Below, one piece after another: positions 49,210 to 58,724 of a stretch of 64,000 nucleotides of DNA (the stretch's first letter is position 1; every line of letters starts with the position of its first letter). The position numbers and the translations under genes were made by a program. Source of the DNA: Pseudomonas pisciculturae (lineage in GTDB: Bacteria; Pseudomonadota; Gammaproteobacteria; Pseudomonadales; Pseudomonadaceae); contig NZ_JACVZE010000003.1 of assembly GCF_015461805.1 (NCBI RefSeq), positions 496,001 to 560,000 of the forward strand, given 5' to 3'. The notes under the pieces are model-generated. The model saw only the letters and a program-made list of their open reading frames with translations, was not told where the DNA came from and searched no databases.

Positions 49210-50205
49210 ATGATCAAACAACAGCTCGACCGCTTTAACCGTCTGGAACTGCTGGGCGGCGCCACTGCCCTGGAAAAACTCGAGCGGCTGTCGGCCTGGT
49301 TGGGCAGGGATATCTACGTCAAGCGCGACGACACCACGCCCCTGGCAATGGGCGGCAACAAGCTGCGCAAACTCGAATACCTGGCGGCCGATGCCATCGC
49401 CCAAGGCGCCGACACCCTGGTGACGGCTGGCGCGATTCAGTCCAACCACGTGCGCCAGACAGCCGCTATCGCCGCCAAGCTCGGCCTGGGCTGCGTCGCC
49501 CTGCTGGAAAACCCCACCGGCACCGAAGACCCCAACTACCTGGCCAACGGCAACCGCCTGTTGCTGGAGCTGTTCGACGCCAAAGTGGAATTGGTCGAAA
49601 ACCTCGACAACGTTGATGAACAACTCAACGCCCTGGCCGACCGCCTGCGCAGCAACGGCAAGAAACCCTACCTGGTGCCGATCGGCGGTTCCAACGCCCT
49701 TGGCGCGCTGGGGTATGTGCGCGCGGGTCTGGAGCTTGCCGCGCAAATCGAAGACAGCGGCATCGAATTCGCAGCCGTGGTGCTCGCCTCCGGTAGCGCG
49801 GGCACCCACAGCGGCCTGGCGCTGGCCCTGAGCGAAGTGCTGCCGGACTTGCCGGTGATCGGTGTCACGGTGTCCCGCACCGATGAAGCCCAGCGCCCGA
49901 AAGTCCAGGGTTTGGCCGAGCGCACCGCCGAGTTGCTGGGTGTGGCGATTCCCGAGGCATTCAAGGTGATCCTGTGGGACGAATATTTCGGCCCACGCTA
50001 CGGCGAACCGAATGCCGGCACCCTTTCGGCAGTCAAGCTGTTGGCGAGCCAGGAAGGCCTGCTGCTGGACCCGGTCTACACTGGCAAGGCCATGGCGGGG
50101 TTGTTGGATGGTATCGGGCGTCAACGGTTTGAGGATGGGCCGATCATTTTCCTGCATACCGGCGGGGCACCGGCGTTGTTTGCCTACAACTCAGCCTTCA
50201 ACTGA
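49210..50205 (+). CDS. dcyD: D-cysteine desulfhydrase
   Basis: 331 residues, PLP fold II (ACC deaminase family). The Schiff-base lysine is K51 in [26 protein letters not shown] follows, and the SGSAGTHSG phosphate-binding loop is near residue 198. Converts D-cysteine to pyruvate, ammonia and sulfide. It precedes the cystine importer tcyJLN, the usual arrangement in enterobacteria and Pseudomonas. Released sulfide can be captured by cysteine synthase using the product of epsC. Confidence 0.93.
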   Translation: MIKQQLDRFNRLELLGGATALEKLERLSAWLGRDIYVKRDDTTPLAMGGNKLRKLEYLAADAIAQGADTLVTAGAIQSNHVRQTAAIAAKLGLGCVALLENPTGTEDPNYLANGNRLLLELFDAKVELVENLDNVDEQLNALADRLRSNGKKPYLVPIGGSNALGALGYVRAGLELAAQIEDSGIEFAAVVLASGSAGTHSGLALALSEVLPDLPVIGVTVSRTDEAQRPKVQGLAERTAELLGVAIPEAFKVILWDEYFGPRYGEPNAGTLSAVKLLASQEGLLLDPVYTGKAMAGLLDGIGRQRFEDGPIIFLHTGGAPALFAYNSAFN

Positions 50206-50241
50206 GGAAACCGGGAGCCCCTCCCACATGAGAGCCTCCAT

Positions 50242-50260
50242 ATATTCGATAATGGAATAT
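50242..50260. promoter_or_regulatory. AT-rich dyad upstream of tcyJ
   Basis: ATATTC / GAATAT around GATAATG, in an AT-rich run (50240-50290) that contrasts with the surrounding sequence. A CysB-type activator site is the natural expectation for cystine uptake genes; the sequence alone does not prove it. A truncated REP half (GAGCCCCTCCCACATG) lies at 50214-50230. Confidence 0.4.
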
Positions 50261-50402
50261 CAAATTAGATTTATATTATTTTCAAGTCTTAAAAACCCGC
50301 TTTATCATCGCGCCGTAGGCGAAGACGCGCTACGCGCTTTAAGGCAGGATACGACTACCGCGTCACCTGCTTCGCACAACACAAAAAACACAGGGGCTCT
50401 TC

Positions 50403-51197
50403 ATGACTATTTCTGTATTCCGTCGCACGTTGTTGGTTGGCACTTTGGGCCTCGCACTCGGCGCTGGCCTGATCGGCCAAGCCGTTGCGGGCGAGCAGTT
50501 GGACAGCATCAAGAAAGCGGGCGAGATCAAGATCGGCCTGGAAGGCACCTACCCACCGTTCAGCTTTGTCGATGAAAGCGGCAAGCTCAGCGGTTTTGAA
50601 GTGGAGCTGTCCGAAGCGTTGGCCAAAGAGCTGGGCGTGAAGGTCAAGCTGCAAGCCACTCCATGGGACGGCATTCTCGCGGCCCTGGAATCCAAGCGCC
50701 TCGACGCCGTGGTCAACCAAGTGACCATCTCCGAGGAGCGCAAGAAGAAGTACGACTTCTCCAAGCCTTACACCGTCTCCGGTATTCAAGCACTGGTGCT
50801 GACCAAGAACGTGGGCACCATCAAGAACGCCGACGACCTGGCTGGCAAGAAAGTCGGTGTGGGCCTGGGCACCAACTACGAGCAATGGCTCAAGGACAAC
50901 CAACCCAAAGCCATCATCAAGACTTATAACGATGACCCAACCAAATTCCAGGACCTGCGCATCGGCCGTATCGACGCCATCCTGATCGACCGCCTGGCCG
51001 CCCTGGAATACGCCAAGAAAGCCAAGGACACGTCGGTCGCCGGCGACGCCTTCTCCCGTCAGGAAGCCGGTATTGCCCTGCGCAAAGGCGAGCCTGAACT
51101 GCTCGACGCGGTGAACAAAGCCCTCGACAAGCTGCGCGCCGACGGCACTTTGAAGACGCTGTCCGAGAAGTACTTCAACGCTGACGTCACTCAATAA
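50403..51197 (+). CDS. tcyJ: Cystine ABC transporter substrate-binding protein
   Basis: 264 residues. Signal peptide 1-29 (ends GQAVA). Polar amino acid binding family SBP_bac_3 with the GLEGTYPPFSFVD and GKLSGFEVELSEALAKELG motifs of FliY/TcyJ. Periplasmic cystine receptor. The tcyL ATG overlaps its stop. CACAGGGGCTCTTC precedes the ATG, a modest ribosome binding site. The AT-rich dyad upstream probably regulates the tcyJLN unit. Confidence 0.93.
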   Translation: MTISVFRRTLLVGTLGLALGAGLIGQAVAGEQLDSIKKAGEIKIGLEGTYPPFSFVDESGKLSGFEVELSEALAKELGVKVKLQATPWDGILAALESKRLDAVVNQVTISEERKKKYDFSKPYTVSGIQALVLTKNVGTIKNADDLAGKKVGVGLGTNYEQWLKDNQPKAIIKTYNDDPTKFQDLRIGRIDAILIDRLAALEYAKKAKDTSVAGDAFSRQEAGIALRKGEPELLDAVNKALDKLRADGTLKTLSEKYFNADVTQ

Positions 51198-51862
51198 TGG
51201 AAGCAGGTTTCCAACTCGCGCTGGACTCCGCGCCCTTTCTGCTCAAGGGCGCGTATTACACGGTGATCCTCAGCCTCGGCGGGATGTTTTTCGGCTTGCT
51301 GCTGGGCTTCGGCCTGGCCTTGATGCGTCTGTCGCGCTTTAAGCTATTGAGCTGGACCGCCCGAGTCTATGTGTCGTTCTTTCGCGGCACGCCCTTGCTG
51401 GTGCAGCTGTTTTTGATCTACTACGGCTTGCCACAAGTGGGCATCGAGCTGGACCCGATCCCGGCCGCCATGATCGGCTTTTCGCTGAACATGGCCGCCT
51501 ACGCCTGTGAAATCCTGCGCGCCGCCATCGCTTCCATCGAGCGCGGCCAGTGGGAAGCAGCGGCCAGCATCGGCATGACCCGTGCGCAGACCCTGCGCCG
51601 GGCCATCCTGCCGCAGGCCATGCGCACGGCCTTGCCGCCGTTGGGCAACAGCTTTATTTCGCTGGTAAAAGACACCGCACTGGCCGCCACCATCCAAGTG
51701 CCCGAGCTGTTCCGCCAGGCCCAATTGGTGTCTGCGCGTACCTTCGAAATCTTCACCATGTATCTGTCCGCCGCCCTGATCTATTGGATTTTGGCGAGCA
51801 TCCTGGCGCATTTGCAAAATCGTCTGGAAGACCGGGTCAACCGGCACGACCTGGAGTCTTGA
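51197..51862 (+). CDS. tcyL: Cystine ABC transporter permease
   Basis: 221 residues with about five TM helices and the HisM-type EAA motif (EAAASIGMTRAQTLRRAILPQAMR). FFRGTPLLVQLFLIYYGLP is the family hallmark. Inner-membrane channel of the cystine importer; in this family it forms a homodimer. Coupled to tcyJ by a one-base overlap (TAATG), three bases before tcyN. Confidence 0.94.
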   Translation: MEAGFQLALDSAPFLLKGAYYTVILSLGGMFFGLLLGFGLALMRLSRFKLLSWTARVYVSFFRGTPLLVQLFLIYYGLPQVGIELDPIPAAMIGFSLNMAAYACEILRAAIASIERGQWEAAASIGMTRAQTLRRAILPQAMRTALPPLGNSFISLVKDTALAATIQVPELFRQAQLVSARTFEIFTMYLSAALIYWILASILAHLQNRLEDRVNRHDLES

Positions 51863-51865
51863 AGC

Positions 51866-52612
51866 ATGATCGTGGTTGAAAAACTGACCAAACAATTCAA
51901 GGGCCAGGTGGTGCTCAACGGCATCGACCTGGAGGTCAAGGAAGGCGAAGTCATCGCCATCATCGGCCCCAGCGGTTCCGGCAAAACGACCTTTCTGCGC
52001 TGCCTGAATTTTCTCGAACAACCCACCAGCGGTCGCATCAAGGTGGGCGATATCGAGATCGACACCAGCAAGCCCATCAACCAGCAGGCCAGCCTGGTGC
52101 GACGCCTGCGCCAGCACGTGGGCTTTGTGTTCCAGAGCTTCAACCTGTTCCCGCATCGCACGGCGCTGGAAAACGTCATCGAAGGCCCTACCGTGGTCAA
52201 GAAGATGCCGCGCGACGCCGCTGTCGCCCTGGGCCGCAAGCTGCTGGCCAGGGTCGGCCTGGAAGGCAAGGAGGACTCGTACCCCCGGCGCCTCTCTGGC
52301 GGCCAGCAACAGCGCGTGGCGATTGCCCGTGCGTTGGCCATGGAACCGGAGGTGATTCTGTTCGACGAACCCACCTCGGCCCTCGACCCGGAGCTGGTGG
52401 GTGAAGTACTGGCGACCATCCGCAGCCTCGCTGAAGAAAACCGCACCATGGTCATCGTCACCCACGAGATGAGCTTTGCCCGGGATGTGGCCAACCGGGT
52501 GATCTTTTTCGACAAGGGCGTGATCGTCGAACAAGGCGAAGCCAAAGCGTTGTTTGCCAACCCCAAGGAAGAACGCACCAAGCAGTTTTTGAGCAAATTC
52601 CTGGCGCACTGA
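51866..52612 (+). CDS. tcyN: Cystine ABC transporter ATP-binding protein
   Basis: 248 residues. Walker [11 protein letters not shown]-loop FQSFNLFPH, signature [16 protein letters not shown], Walker [14 protein letters not shown]-loop VTHE. Polar amino-acid ATPase class, YecC/TcyN type. Last gene of the cystine unit; a REPIN lies 29 bases after its stop. Confidence 0.94.
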   Translation: MIVVEKLTKQFKGQVVLNGIDLEVKEGEVIAIIGPSGSGKTTFLRCLNFLEQPTSGRIKVGDIEIDTSKPINQQASLVRRLRQHVGFVFQSFNLFPHRTALENVIEGPTVVKKMPRDAAVALGRKLLARVGLEGKEDSYPRRLSGGQQQRVAIARALAMEPEVILFDEPTSALDPELVGEVLATIRSLAEENRTMVIVTHEMSFARDVANRVIFFDKGVIVEQGEAKALFANPKEERTKQFLSKFLAH

Positions 52613-53005
52613 GCGCCATGAACCGGTGAGAACTGGCTTGTGTGGGAGCTGGCTTGCCTGCGATAGCATCACCACGGCGTGACTGATACACCGAGGCGTC
52701 TGCATCGCAGGCAAGCCAGCTCCCACATAAAGCGCGCTCCGACAGGGGATGCTCATTCCAGCCTATAAAACTTCCCGCCATCCCCACCTTAATATCCCCG
52801 CGCCAGTCAGACCCTTCTGAATCTACCCCAACTCGCCGTTTAGCCTTTTGCCCCCATTGACGCTCCTTGACCAACCCTCTTATCTAACGCCCAGAGGATT
52901 GGATCCTATCCCCGGCTATTCACTGAATCGTGCTTTTCGGCCCCCCACGCGCCCCCGCGCCAAAGGCCTGAACGATTGCCGCTGGCTGCATCAAGGAGAT
53001 GACTT
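52613..53005. other. Intergenic region between tcyN and the repeat protein, with a REPIN
   Basis: A 393-base gap. It holds a GCTGG-subtype REPIN at 52641-52727 (TGTGGGAGCTGGCTTGCCTGCGA ... GCAGGCAAGCCAGCTCCCACA) and then 278 bases with C-rich stretches. AAGGAG at 52993-52998 is the ribosome binding site of the next gene. No convincing promoter or small gene is seen. Confidence 0.7.
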
Positions 53006-53770
53006 ATGACGCACACACCGCTCGCCGCGCCAACGCTGCCCCAGGCCCTTCGCAATGGCATCAATGCCCTGGCGGCCGCCCAGTTGCAGGTCGATATCGC
53101 GCCCTACTCCAGCATGGATGAAGGTGACCTGATCGAGTTGTTCTGGAACAACTGTTTTGCCGCCTCGCGCAAAGTGAGCGCGTGCAAGGTCGGCGACCCC
53201 ATCCACCTGCGCGTGCCAGAGAGCTTTGTGTTGGATGGCGCAGCCCAGGTGCATTATCGGGTCATGCAGGTCGGCCACGGCCCTGCGCATTCAGCCGTCA
53301 CCAGGGTGCATATAAAAACCAATTATCCCGGTGGTCAGCCTTTGCTCCTGCACAGCGATGAAAACCAGAATCTGGCGCCCGTGGGCCTGCCTGAAACCAT
53401 CCGCCGTTATGGCGTCAACGCCAATCAGGTGCGGCGCGGTATCCCGCTGACCATCGAGCCTTACCTGAACATGAGCACGGGCGATGCCATCACCCTGCGT
53501 TGGGGCGATGCGCGCTTGGACCTGCCAGAGGTCCAGGCCAAGGATGTCGGCCAGGCGATTCAGGTTTGGGTCCCTTCCACCGTGATCATCGAAGCCGGTG
53601 ATGACTGCCGTCTGGAGGTGACCTACTGCATTCTGGATTGCGTCGGTAACAATTCGCGCTGGGCAACAGCGCGCACCGTGCGCATTGCCTGCGCAGCGCC
53701 AGCCCGCCCGGCCGGGATGGCGCTGATCTACCAACCCCGCCCCCTCGGCTCCCCCTGTGAACCGGGGTAA
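53006..53770 (+). CDS. Unrecognised protein with two Ig-like tandem repeats
   Basis: 254 residues, family not recognised. Two units of about 110 residues are similar: VDIAPYSSMDEGDLIELFW...VGDPIHLRVPESFVLDGAA and LTIEPYLNMSTGDAITLRW...VGQAIQVWVPSTVIIEAGDD, each continuing with a (V/L)xV(T/H)Y(C/R) strand. They look like beta-sandwich modules resembling the repeats of large Pseudomonas surface proteins. No signal peptide or TM is visible, so the location is unclear. AAGGAG at 52993-52998 supports ATG 53006. It stands alone between tcyN and the sfn genes, and no sulfur link is evident. Confidence 0.65.
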   Translation: MTHTPLAAPTLPQALRNGINALAAAQLQVDIAPYSSMDEGDLIELFWNNCFAASRKVSACKVGDPIHLRVPESFVLDGAAQVHYRVMQVGHGPAHSAVTRVHIKTNYPGGQPLLLHSDENQNLAPVGLPETIRRYGVNANQVRRGIPLTIEPYLNMSTGDAITLRWGDARLDLPEVQAKDVGQAIQVWVPSTVIIEAGDDCRLEVTYCILDCVGNNSRWATARTVRIACAAPARPAGMALIYQPRPLGSPCEPG

Positions 53771-53895
53771 GCCCCCTTCTATGCTTATTCCAAAAAGCAC
53801 GTTTATTTAAATATTTAACAAGCTTAGGGTATATACACCGGACCACCGGACATCTCTGATTTTTTTGTTTTTATTTCATTGAATGCGAGGTCGGT

Positions 53896-53958
53896 ATGGT
53901 CAGAATTACCCCGGTGCATAACGCCAGGGCATTACGTGCAGCCAAGGAGCGGCGCTGA
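53896..53958 (+). CDS. 20-codon ORF overlapping the sfnB start (putative leader peptide)
   Basis: ATG 53896 opens a frame of 20 codons (MVRITPVHN...) ending TGA at 53956-53958, whose last base starts the downstream ATG (TGATG). GAGG at 53887-53890 is six bases before the ATG. The peptide is Arg/Ala/Lys-rich with no cysteine, and methionine only at the start. It lies downstream of an AT-rich promoter-like run (53790-53880). The coupling is seen; a regulatory role is inference. Confidence 0.5.
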   Translation: MVRITPVHNARALRAAKERR

Positions 53959-55199
53959 TGTCTAACTTGGCTCTAACACCCCCCCAAAGTGATGTGGATG
54001 TTGCCCCGTTGTTGTTGCCAGCCGTCGTGCTGCGCAACGACGCCGAGGCCCTCAACGCCGCCCATGAGTTGGCCCAGGCTGCACGCCTGCAAGCCGCCAA
54101 GCGCGATCAGCAACGCAAGCTGCCGTGGGCGCAGATCGAACAGTTCACCCGCAGTGGGCTGGGCAGTATTTCCATTCCCCGTGAATACGGCGGCCCGCAG
54201 GTCTCGTTCGTGACCCTGGCCGAAGTGTTCGCGATTATCAGCGCGGCTGACCCGGCATTGGGCCAGATTCCGCAGAACCATTTCGGCATCCTGCACCTGT
54301 TGCAGGGTGCGGCCACCGAGCGCCAGAAAAAGCAGTTGTTCCAGAGCGTCCTCGACGGCTGGCGCATCGGCAATGGCGGCCCGGAACGTGGCACCAAAAA
54401 CACCCTGGAGCTCAAGGCACGCCTCACCGCCGAGGGTGACGGCTACGTCGTCAGCGGCCAAAAGTTTTACTCCACCGGCGCGCTGTTCGCCCACTGGGTG
54501 GCGGTCAAGGCGCTGAACGATGACGGCAAGCAGGTCATGGCGTTTGTGCGCCGTGGCACCGAAGGGCTGCGCATCGTTGACGACTGGTCGGGCTTTGGCC
54601 AACGCACCACCGCCAGTGGCACTGTGCTGCTGGACCAGGTGCCAGTGGACGCTGAGCTGGTAGTCGAAAACTGGCGCATCGGCGAAACCCCGAATATCCA
54701 GGGTGCCGTCTCGCAACTGATCCAGGCCGCCATTGACGCCGGGATTGCCCGTGGCGCATTGGACGACACCATCGCTTTCGTCCGTGAGCGCTCGCGCCCG
54801 TGGGTCGACGCCAAGGTCGAGCGCGCCAGCGATGACCTGTATGTGATCGCCGACATTGGCAAGCTCAAGATCGAGTTGCACGCCGCCCAAGCGCTGTTGC
54901 GCAAGGCTGGCCAGGTACTGGATCAAGTCAGCGCCGCGCCGATCACCGCGCAATCCGCTGCCCGCGCGTCGATTGCAGTGGCCGAAGCCAAAGTGCTGAC
55001 CACCGAAGTGTCGCTGCTGGTCAGCGAAAAACTCTTCGAGCTGGCCGGCAGCCGCGCCACCCTCGCCGAATTCAACCTCGACCGTCACTGGCGCAACGCC
55101 CGGGTGCACACCCTGCACGACCCGGTGCGCTGGAAGTATCACGCCATCGGTGCCTATCGGCTCAACGGCACCCTTCCCGCTCGTCATTCCTGGATCTGA
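53958..55199 (+). CDS. sfnB: SfnB-family sulfur acquisition oxidoreductase (copy 1)
   Basis: 413 residues, acyl-CoA dehydrogenase superfamily, DszC/SfnB branch. GSISIPREYGGP, FAIISAADPALGQIPQNHFG, GQKFYSTGALFAHW and DDWSGFGQRTTASGTVLLD are family hallmarks; the C-terminal RHWRNARVHTLHDPVRWKYHAIG is typical. Such FMN enzymes with a separate FMN reductase oxidise sulfur compounds, for example dimethyl sulfone or alkanesulfinates, under sulfate starvation. The substrate here is inferred. Its start overlaps the small leader ORF. Confidence 0.9.
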   Translation: MSNLALTPPQSDVDVAPLLLPAVVLRNDAEALNAAHELAQAARLQAAKRDQQRKLPWAQIEQFTRSGLGSISIPREYGGPQVSFVTLAEVFAIISAADPALGQIPQNHFGILHLLQGAATERQKKQLFQSVLDGWRIGNGGPERGTKNTLELKARLTAEGDGYVVSGQKFYSTGALFAHWVAVKALNDDGKQVMAFVRRGTEGLRIVDDWSGFGQRTTASGTVLLDQVPVDAELVVENWRIGETPNIQGAVSQLIQAAIDAGIARGALDDTIAFVRERSRPWVDAKVERASDDLYVIADIGKLKIELHAAQALLRKAGQVLDQVSAAPITAQSAARASIAVAEAKVLTTEVSLLVSEKLFELAGSRATLAEFNLDRHWRNARVHTLHDPVRWKYHAIGAYRLNGTLPARHSWI

Positions 55200-55223
55200 C
55201 CGACCAGACATCTGGAGAAACCC

Positions 55224-56417
55224 ATGACTTTTTCCCCTAACGTCGCGGTCATTACCAGCGACGAACAAGCCCTTGTTGTCGCCAGCGACCTGGCCGAAGA
55301 TTTGCGCCGCGACAGCGCCCAGCGCGACCGCGAACGCCGCCTGCCCTTGCCTGAACTGGATGTGTTTTCCCGCTCTGGCCTGTGGGGTATCAGTGTGCCG
55401 AAGGCATATGGCGGCGCGGGCGTGTCCAACGTCATCCTGGCCAAGGTCATTGCGCTGATCGCCCAGGCGGATGCCTCGTTGGGCCAGATCCCGCAGAACC
55501 ATTTTTATGCCCTCGAAGTACTGCGCGTAAATGGCAGCCCGGCGCAGCAAAAGCGCCTGTACGCCGAAGTACTCGCCGGCCAGCGCTTCGGCAATGCCCT
55601 GGCAGAACTGGGCACCAAAACCGCCCATGACCGCGTCACATCCATCACCCGCGACGGCGACGGTTTTCGCATCAGCGGCCGCAAGTTTTACTCCACCGGC
55701 GCGATCTACGCCCAACGCATCCCCACCTCGGTAGTGGATGAACACGGCGTGCAGCAACTGGCCTTCGTGCCCCGCGACAGTGAAGGCCTGAGCGTGATCG
55801 ACGACTGGAGCGGCTTCGGCCAGCGCACCACCGGCAGCGGTTCGGTGGTGTTCGATAACGTGTGGGTTGCGGCGCAAGACGTGATCCCGTTCCAGAGCGC
55901 CTTCGAACGCCCGACCACGGTCGGTCCCCTGGCACAGATTCTTCACGCCGCCATCGACACCGGCATCGCCCGCGCCGCCTTTGAAGATGCGCTGCACTTT
56001 GTGCGCACCAAGACCCGCCCATGGATCGATTCCGGTAACGACAAGGCCACCGAAGACCCGCTGACCCTGAAAAGCTTCGGCCACCTGAGCATCCGCCTGC
56101 ACGCCGCCGAAGCGCTGCTGGAACGTGCAGGGGAGTTTCTCGACCGCGCCCAAGCCGACAGCAATGCCGAATCCGTCGCCGCCGCCTCGATTGCGGTGGC
56201 CGAAGTACGCGCCCTGAGCACCGAGATTTCCCTCGCCGCCGGCAGCACCCTGTTTGAACTGGCCGGCAGCCAGGCGACGCTCGCCGAACACGGCCTGGAC
56301 CGCCACTGGCGCAACGCCCGCGTGCATACCCTGCACGACCCGGTGCGCTGGAAGTACCACGCGGTCGGCAATTACTACCTCAACGATGAAAACCCGCCGC
56401 TGCGGGGGACTATCTGA
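55224..56417 (+). CDS. sfnB: SfnB-family sulfur acquisition oxidoreductase (copy 2)
   Basis: 397 residues, a tandem paralogue of the gene 24 bases upstream. It shares GISVPKAYGGAGVSN, ADASLGQIPQNHF, GRKFYSTGAIYAQ, DDWSGFGQRTTGSGSVVFD and the RHWRNARVHTLHDPVRWKYHAVG end, so the pair arose by duplication, but the two differ at many sites and probably have different substrates. GGAGAAACCC before ATG 55224 is a good ribosome binding site. The next gene overlaps its stop. Confidence 0.9.
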   Translation: MTFSPNVAVITSDEQALVVASDLAEDLRRDSAQRDRERRLPLPELDVFSRSGLWGISVPKAYGGAGVSNVILAKVIALIAQADASLGQIPQNHFYALEVLRVNGSPAQQKRLYAEVLAGQRFGNALAELGTKTAHDRVTSITRDGDGFRISGRKFYSTGAIYAQRIPTSVVDEHGVQQLAFVPRDSEGLSVIDDWSGFGQRTTGSGSVVFDNVWVAAQDVIPFQSAFERPTTVGPLAQILHAAIDTGIARAAFEDALHFVRTKTRPWIDSGNDKATEDPLTLKSFGHLSIRLHAAEALLERAGEFLDRAQADSNAESVAAASIAVAEVRALSTEISLAAGSTLFELAGSQATLAEHGLDRHWRNARVHTLHDPVRWKYHAVGNYYLNDENPPLRGTI

Positions 56418-57769
56418 TGGCGAAGAAAAAAATCCTGCTCAATGCCTTCAACATGAACTGCATCGGGCATATCAACCACGGCATGTGGACCCACCCACGG
56501 GACACCTCCACCCAATACAAGACCATCGAGTATTGGACCGAACTGGCGCAGATCCTGGAGCGCGGGTTGTTTGACGGCCTGTTCATCGCCGATATCGTTG
56601 GCGTGTACGACGTCTACCAAAACTCCATCGACGTACCGCTCAAAGAGTCGATCCAACTGCCGGTCAACGACCCGTTGCTGCTGGTGTCGGCGATGGCGGC
56701 GGTCACTAAAAACCTGGGCTTTGGCCTCACCGCCAACCTCACCTACGAGCCGCCGTATCTGTTCGCCCGACGCATGTCCACGCTGGATCACCTGAGCCGT
56801 GGCCGGGTGGGCTGGAACATCGTCACCGGCTACCTCGACAGCGCCGCCAAGGCCATGGGCCTCACCGAGCAAGTCGAACACGACCGCCGCTACGACCAGG
56901 CAGATGAGTACCTGCAGGTGCTCTACAAACTCTGGGAAGGCAGCTGGGAAGACGACGCCGTGGTCAACGACCCACAGGTGCGGGTCTACGCGCAGCCGGG
57001 CAAGGTGCACAAGGTCGAGCACCATGGTGAGTTTTATCAGGTGGAGGGCTATCACCTGTGCGAACCCTCGCCGCAGCGTACGCCGGTGCTGTTCCAGGCC
57101 GGCAGTTCAGACCGTGGTTTGCTGTTCGCCGGGCGGCATGCCGAGTGCGTATTCATCAGCGGGCAGAACAAGGCATCCACCAAAGTGCAGGTGGACAAGG
57201 TGCGCGCCAGCGCCGTCGAGGCCGGGCGAAACCCAGACGACATCAAGGTATTCATGGGCCTCAACGTGATCGTTGGCGCCACTGAAGAGGCAGCCTGGGC
57301 CAAGCACGCCGAGTACCTGAGCTATGCCAGCGCAGAGGCCGGTGTGGCGCATTTTTCGGCGTCGACGGCGATTGATTTTGCCCAGTACGAATTGGACGAA
57401 CCGATCCAGTACGTGAAGAGCAACGCGATTCAATCGGCCACCAAGAACTTGCAGAACAACGACTGGACCCGGCGCAAATTGCTCGAACAACACGCCCTCG
57501 GGGGACGCTATATCACCCTGGTGGGTTCGCCTGAACAGGTGGCGGATGAGTTGGAGTCGTGGATCAGTGAGACCGGGTTGGATGGGTTCAACCTGACGCG
57601 GATTGTGACGCCGGAAAGTTATGTGGACTTCATTGAGCTGGTGGTACCGGAGTTGCAGAAGCGTGGGTCGTACAAGACTGCGTATGAGACCGGCACGCTG
57701 AGAGAGAAAGTCTTCCACAACACCGCGCGCCTGCCCGAACAACACACCGGATCTACTTACCGCCACTAA
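56417..57769 (+). CDS. NtaA/SnaA/DmoA-family FMN-dependent monooxygenase
   Basis: 450 residues. Luciferase-like monooxygenase of the LLM class: KKKILLNAFNMNCIGHINHG, LFDGLFIADIVGVYDVY, ARRMSTLDHLSRGRVGWNIVTGYLDSAAKAMG and QAGSSDRG, all hallmarks of the NtaA/DszA branch with EDTA, nitrilotriacetate or dibenzothiophene sulfone and dimethylsulfide as substrates. Needs FMNH2 from a separate reductase. Its place after the SfnB pair suggests desulfurisation of an organosulfur compound. ATG 56417 overlaps the previous stop (TGATG). Confidence 0.9.
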   Translation: MAKKKILLNAFNMNCIGHINHGMWTHPRDTSTQYKTIEYWTELAQILERGLFDGLFIADIVGVYDVYQNSIDVPLKESIQLPVNDPLLLVSAMAAVTKNLGFGLTANLTYEPPYLFARRMSTLDHLSRGRVGWNIVTGYLDSAAKAMGLTEQVEHDRRYDQADEYLQVLYKLWEGSWEDDAVVNDPQVRVYAQPGKVHKVEHHGEFYQVEGYHLCEPSPQRTPVLFQAGSSDRGLLFAGRHAECVFISGQNKASTKVQVDKVRASAVEAGRNPDDIKVFMGLNVIVGATEEAAWAKHAEYLSYASAEAGVAHFSASTAIDFAQYELDEPIQYVKSNAIQSATKNLQNNDWTRRKLLEQHALGGRYITLVGSPEQVADELESWISETGLDGFNLTRIVTPESYVDFIELVVPELQKRGSYKTAYETGTLREKVFHNTARLPEQHTGSTYRH

Positions 57770-57775
57770 TCAAAA

Positions 57776-57862
57776 TGTGGGAGCTGGCTTGCCTGCGATA
57801 GCGGTGGGTCAGCAAAAAAAGTTGCCTGACAGACCGATATCGCAGGCAAGCCAGCTCCCACA
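57776..57862. repeat. REPIN (GCTGG subtype)
   Basis: TGTGGGAGCTGGCTTGCCTGCGATAGCGG and the partner ATCGCAGGCAAGCCAGCTCCCACA around a spacer of about 34 bases with an A7 run, located within what would otherwise be one operon, between the monooxygenase and the metQ-like gene. Confidence 0.88.
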
Positions 57863-57908
57863 GTTGACCGCATTGTTCTTACCTACACCTTATGACTGGA
57901 AATCCACT

Positions 57909-58724
57909 ATGAAAAAAACACTGCTCTCCCACCCAGTCAAAGCACTGGCCCTGGCTTTTGGTTTGTTCAGCTCGGCAGTATTCGCCGCCGACGCCCCACT
58001 GAAAGTCGGCACCACCGCCGCCTTCGCAATACCGTTGGAAGCCGCCGTGGCCGAAGCCGGCAAGCAAGGCCTGAAAGTCGAGCTGGTGGAATTTACCGAC
58101 TGGATCGCCCCCAACGTGAGCCTCGCTGCCGGCGATATCGACGTGAACTACTTCCAGCACATCCCCTTCCTGGAAAACGCCAAGGCCGCCGCCGGCTTTG
58201 ACCTGGTGCCCTACGCCCCTGGCATCATCAACAACGTCGGCCTGTACTCGAAGAAATTCAAAAGCATCAACGACCTGCCCCAAGGCGCCAGCGTGGCCAT
58301 CGCCAACGACCCGATCAACAGCGGTCGTGGCCTGCAATTGCTGGCCAAGGCTGGGCTGATCACCCTCAAGCCGGGCGTGGGCTACAAGGCCACCGAAGAA
58401 GACATCGTCAGCAACCCGAAGAAGATCAAGATCCTGCAAGTCGAGGCCGTGCAACTGGTGCGCGCCTATGACGACGCCGATCTGGTACAGGGCTACCCGG
58501 CGTATATCCGCCTGTCCAAGACCTTCGATGCCGAGTCGGCGCTGCTGTTCGACGGCCTCGACCACCCGGAATACGTGATCCAGTTCGTCACCCAGCCCAA
58601 GGGCACGACCGACCCACGGGTGATCAAGTTCGTCGACATCTACCAGCACTCGCCGGTGGTGCGCGCCGCCCTGGATAAGTCCTTGGGCAAGCTCTACCAA
58701 GTCGGCTGGGAAGCTAAAAAATGA
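57909..58724 (+). CDS. metQ: MetQ-type substrate-binding protein
   Basis: 271 residues from ATG 57909. Signal peptide 1-26 (ends SSAVFA), with no lipobox cysteine, unlike E. coli MetQ. NlpA/MetQ family: [59 protein letters not shown]. Periplasmic receptor for methionine or a related organosulfur compound. The metN start overlaps its stop (ATGA). The monooxygenase neighbours make a sulfoxide or sulfonate analogue a plausible ligand. Confidence 0.88.
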   Translation: MKKTLLSHPVKALALAFGLFSSAVFAADAPLKVGTTAAFAIPLEAAVAEAGKQGLKVELVEFTDWIAPNVSLAAGDIDVNYFQHIPFLENAKAAAGFDLVPYAPGIINNVGLYSKKFKSINDLPQGASVAIANDPINSGRGLQLLAKAGLITLKPGVGYKATEEDIVSNPKKIKILQVEAVQLVRAYDDADLVQGYPAYIRLSKTFDAESALLFDGLDHPEYVIQFVTQPKGTTDPRVIKFVDIYQHSPVVRAALDKSLGKLYQVGWEAKK

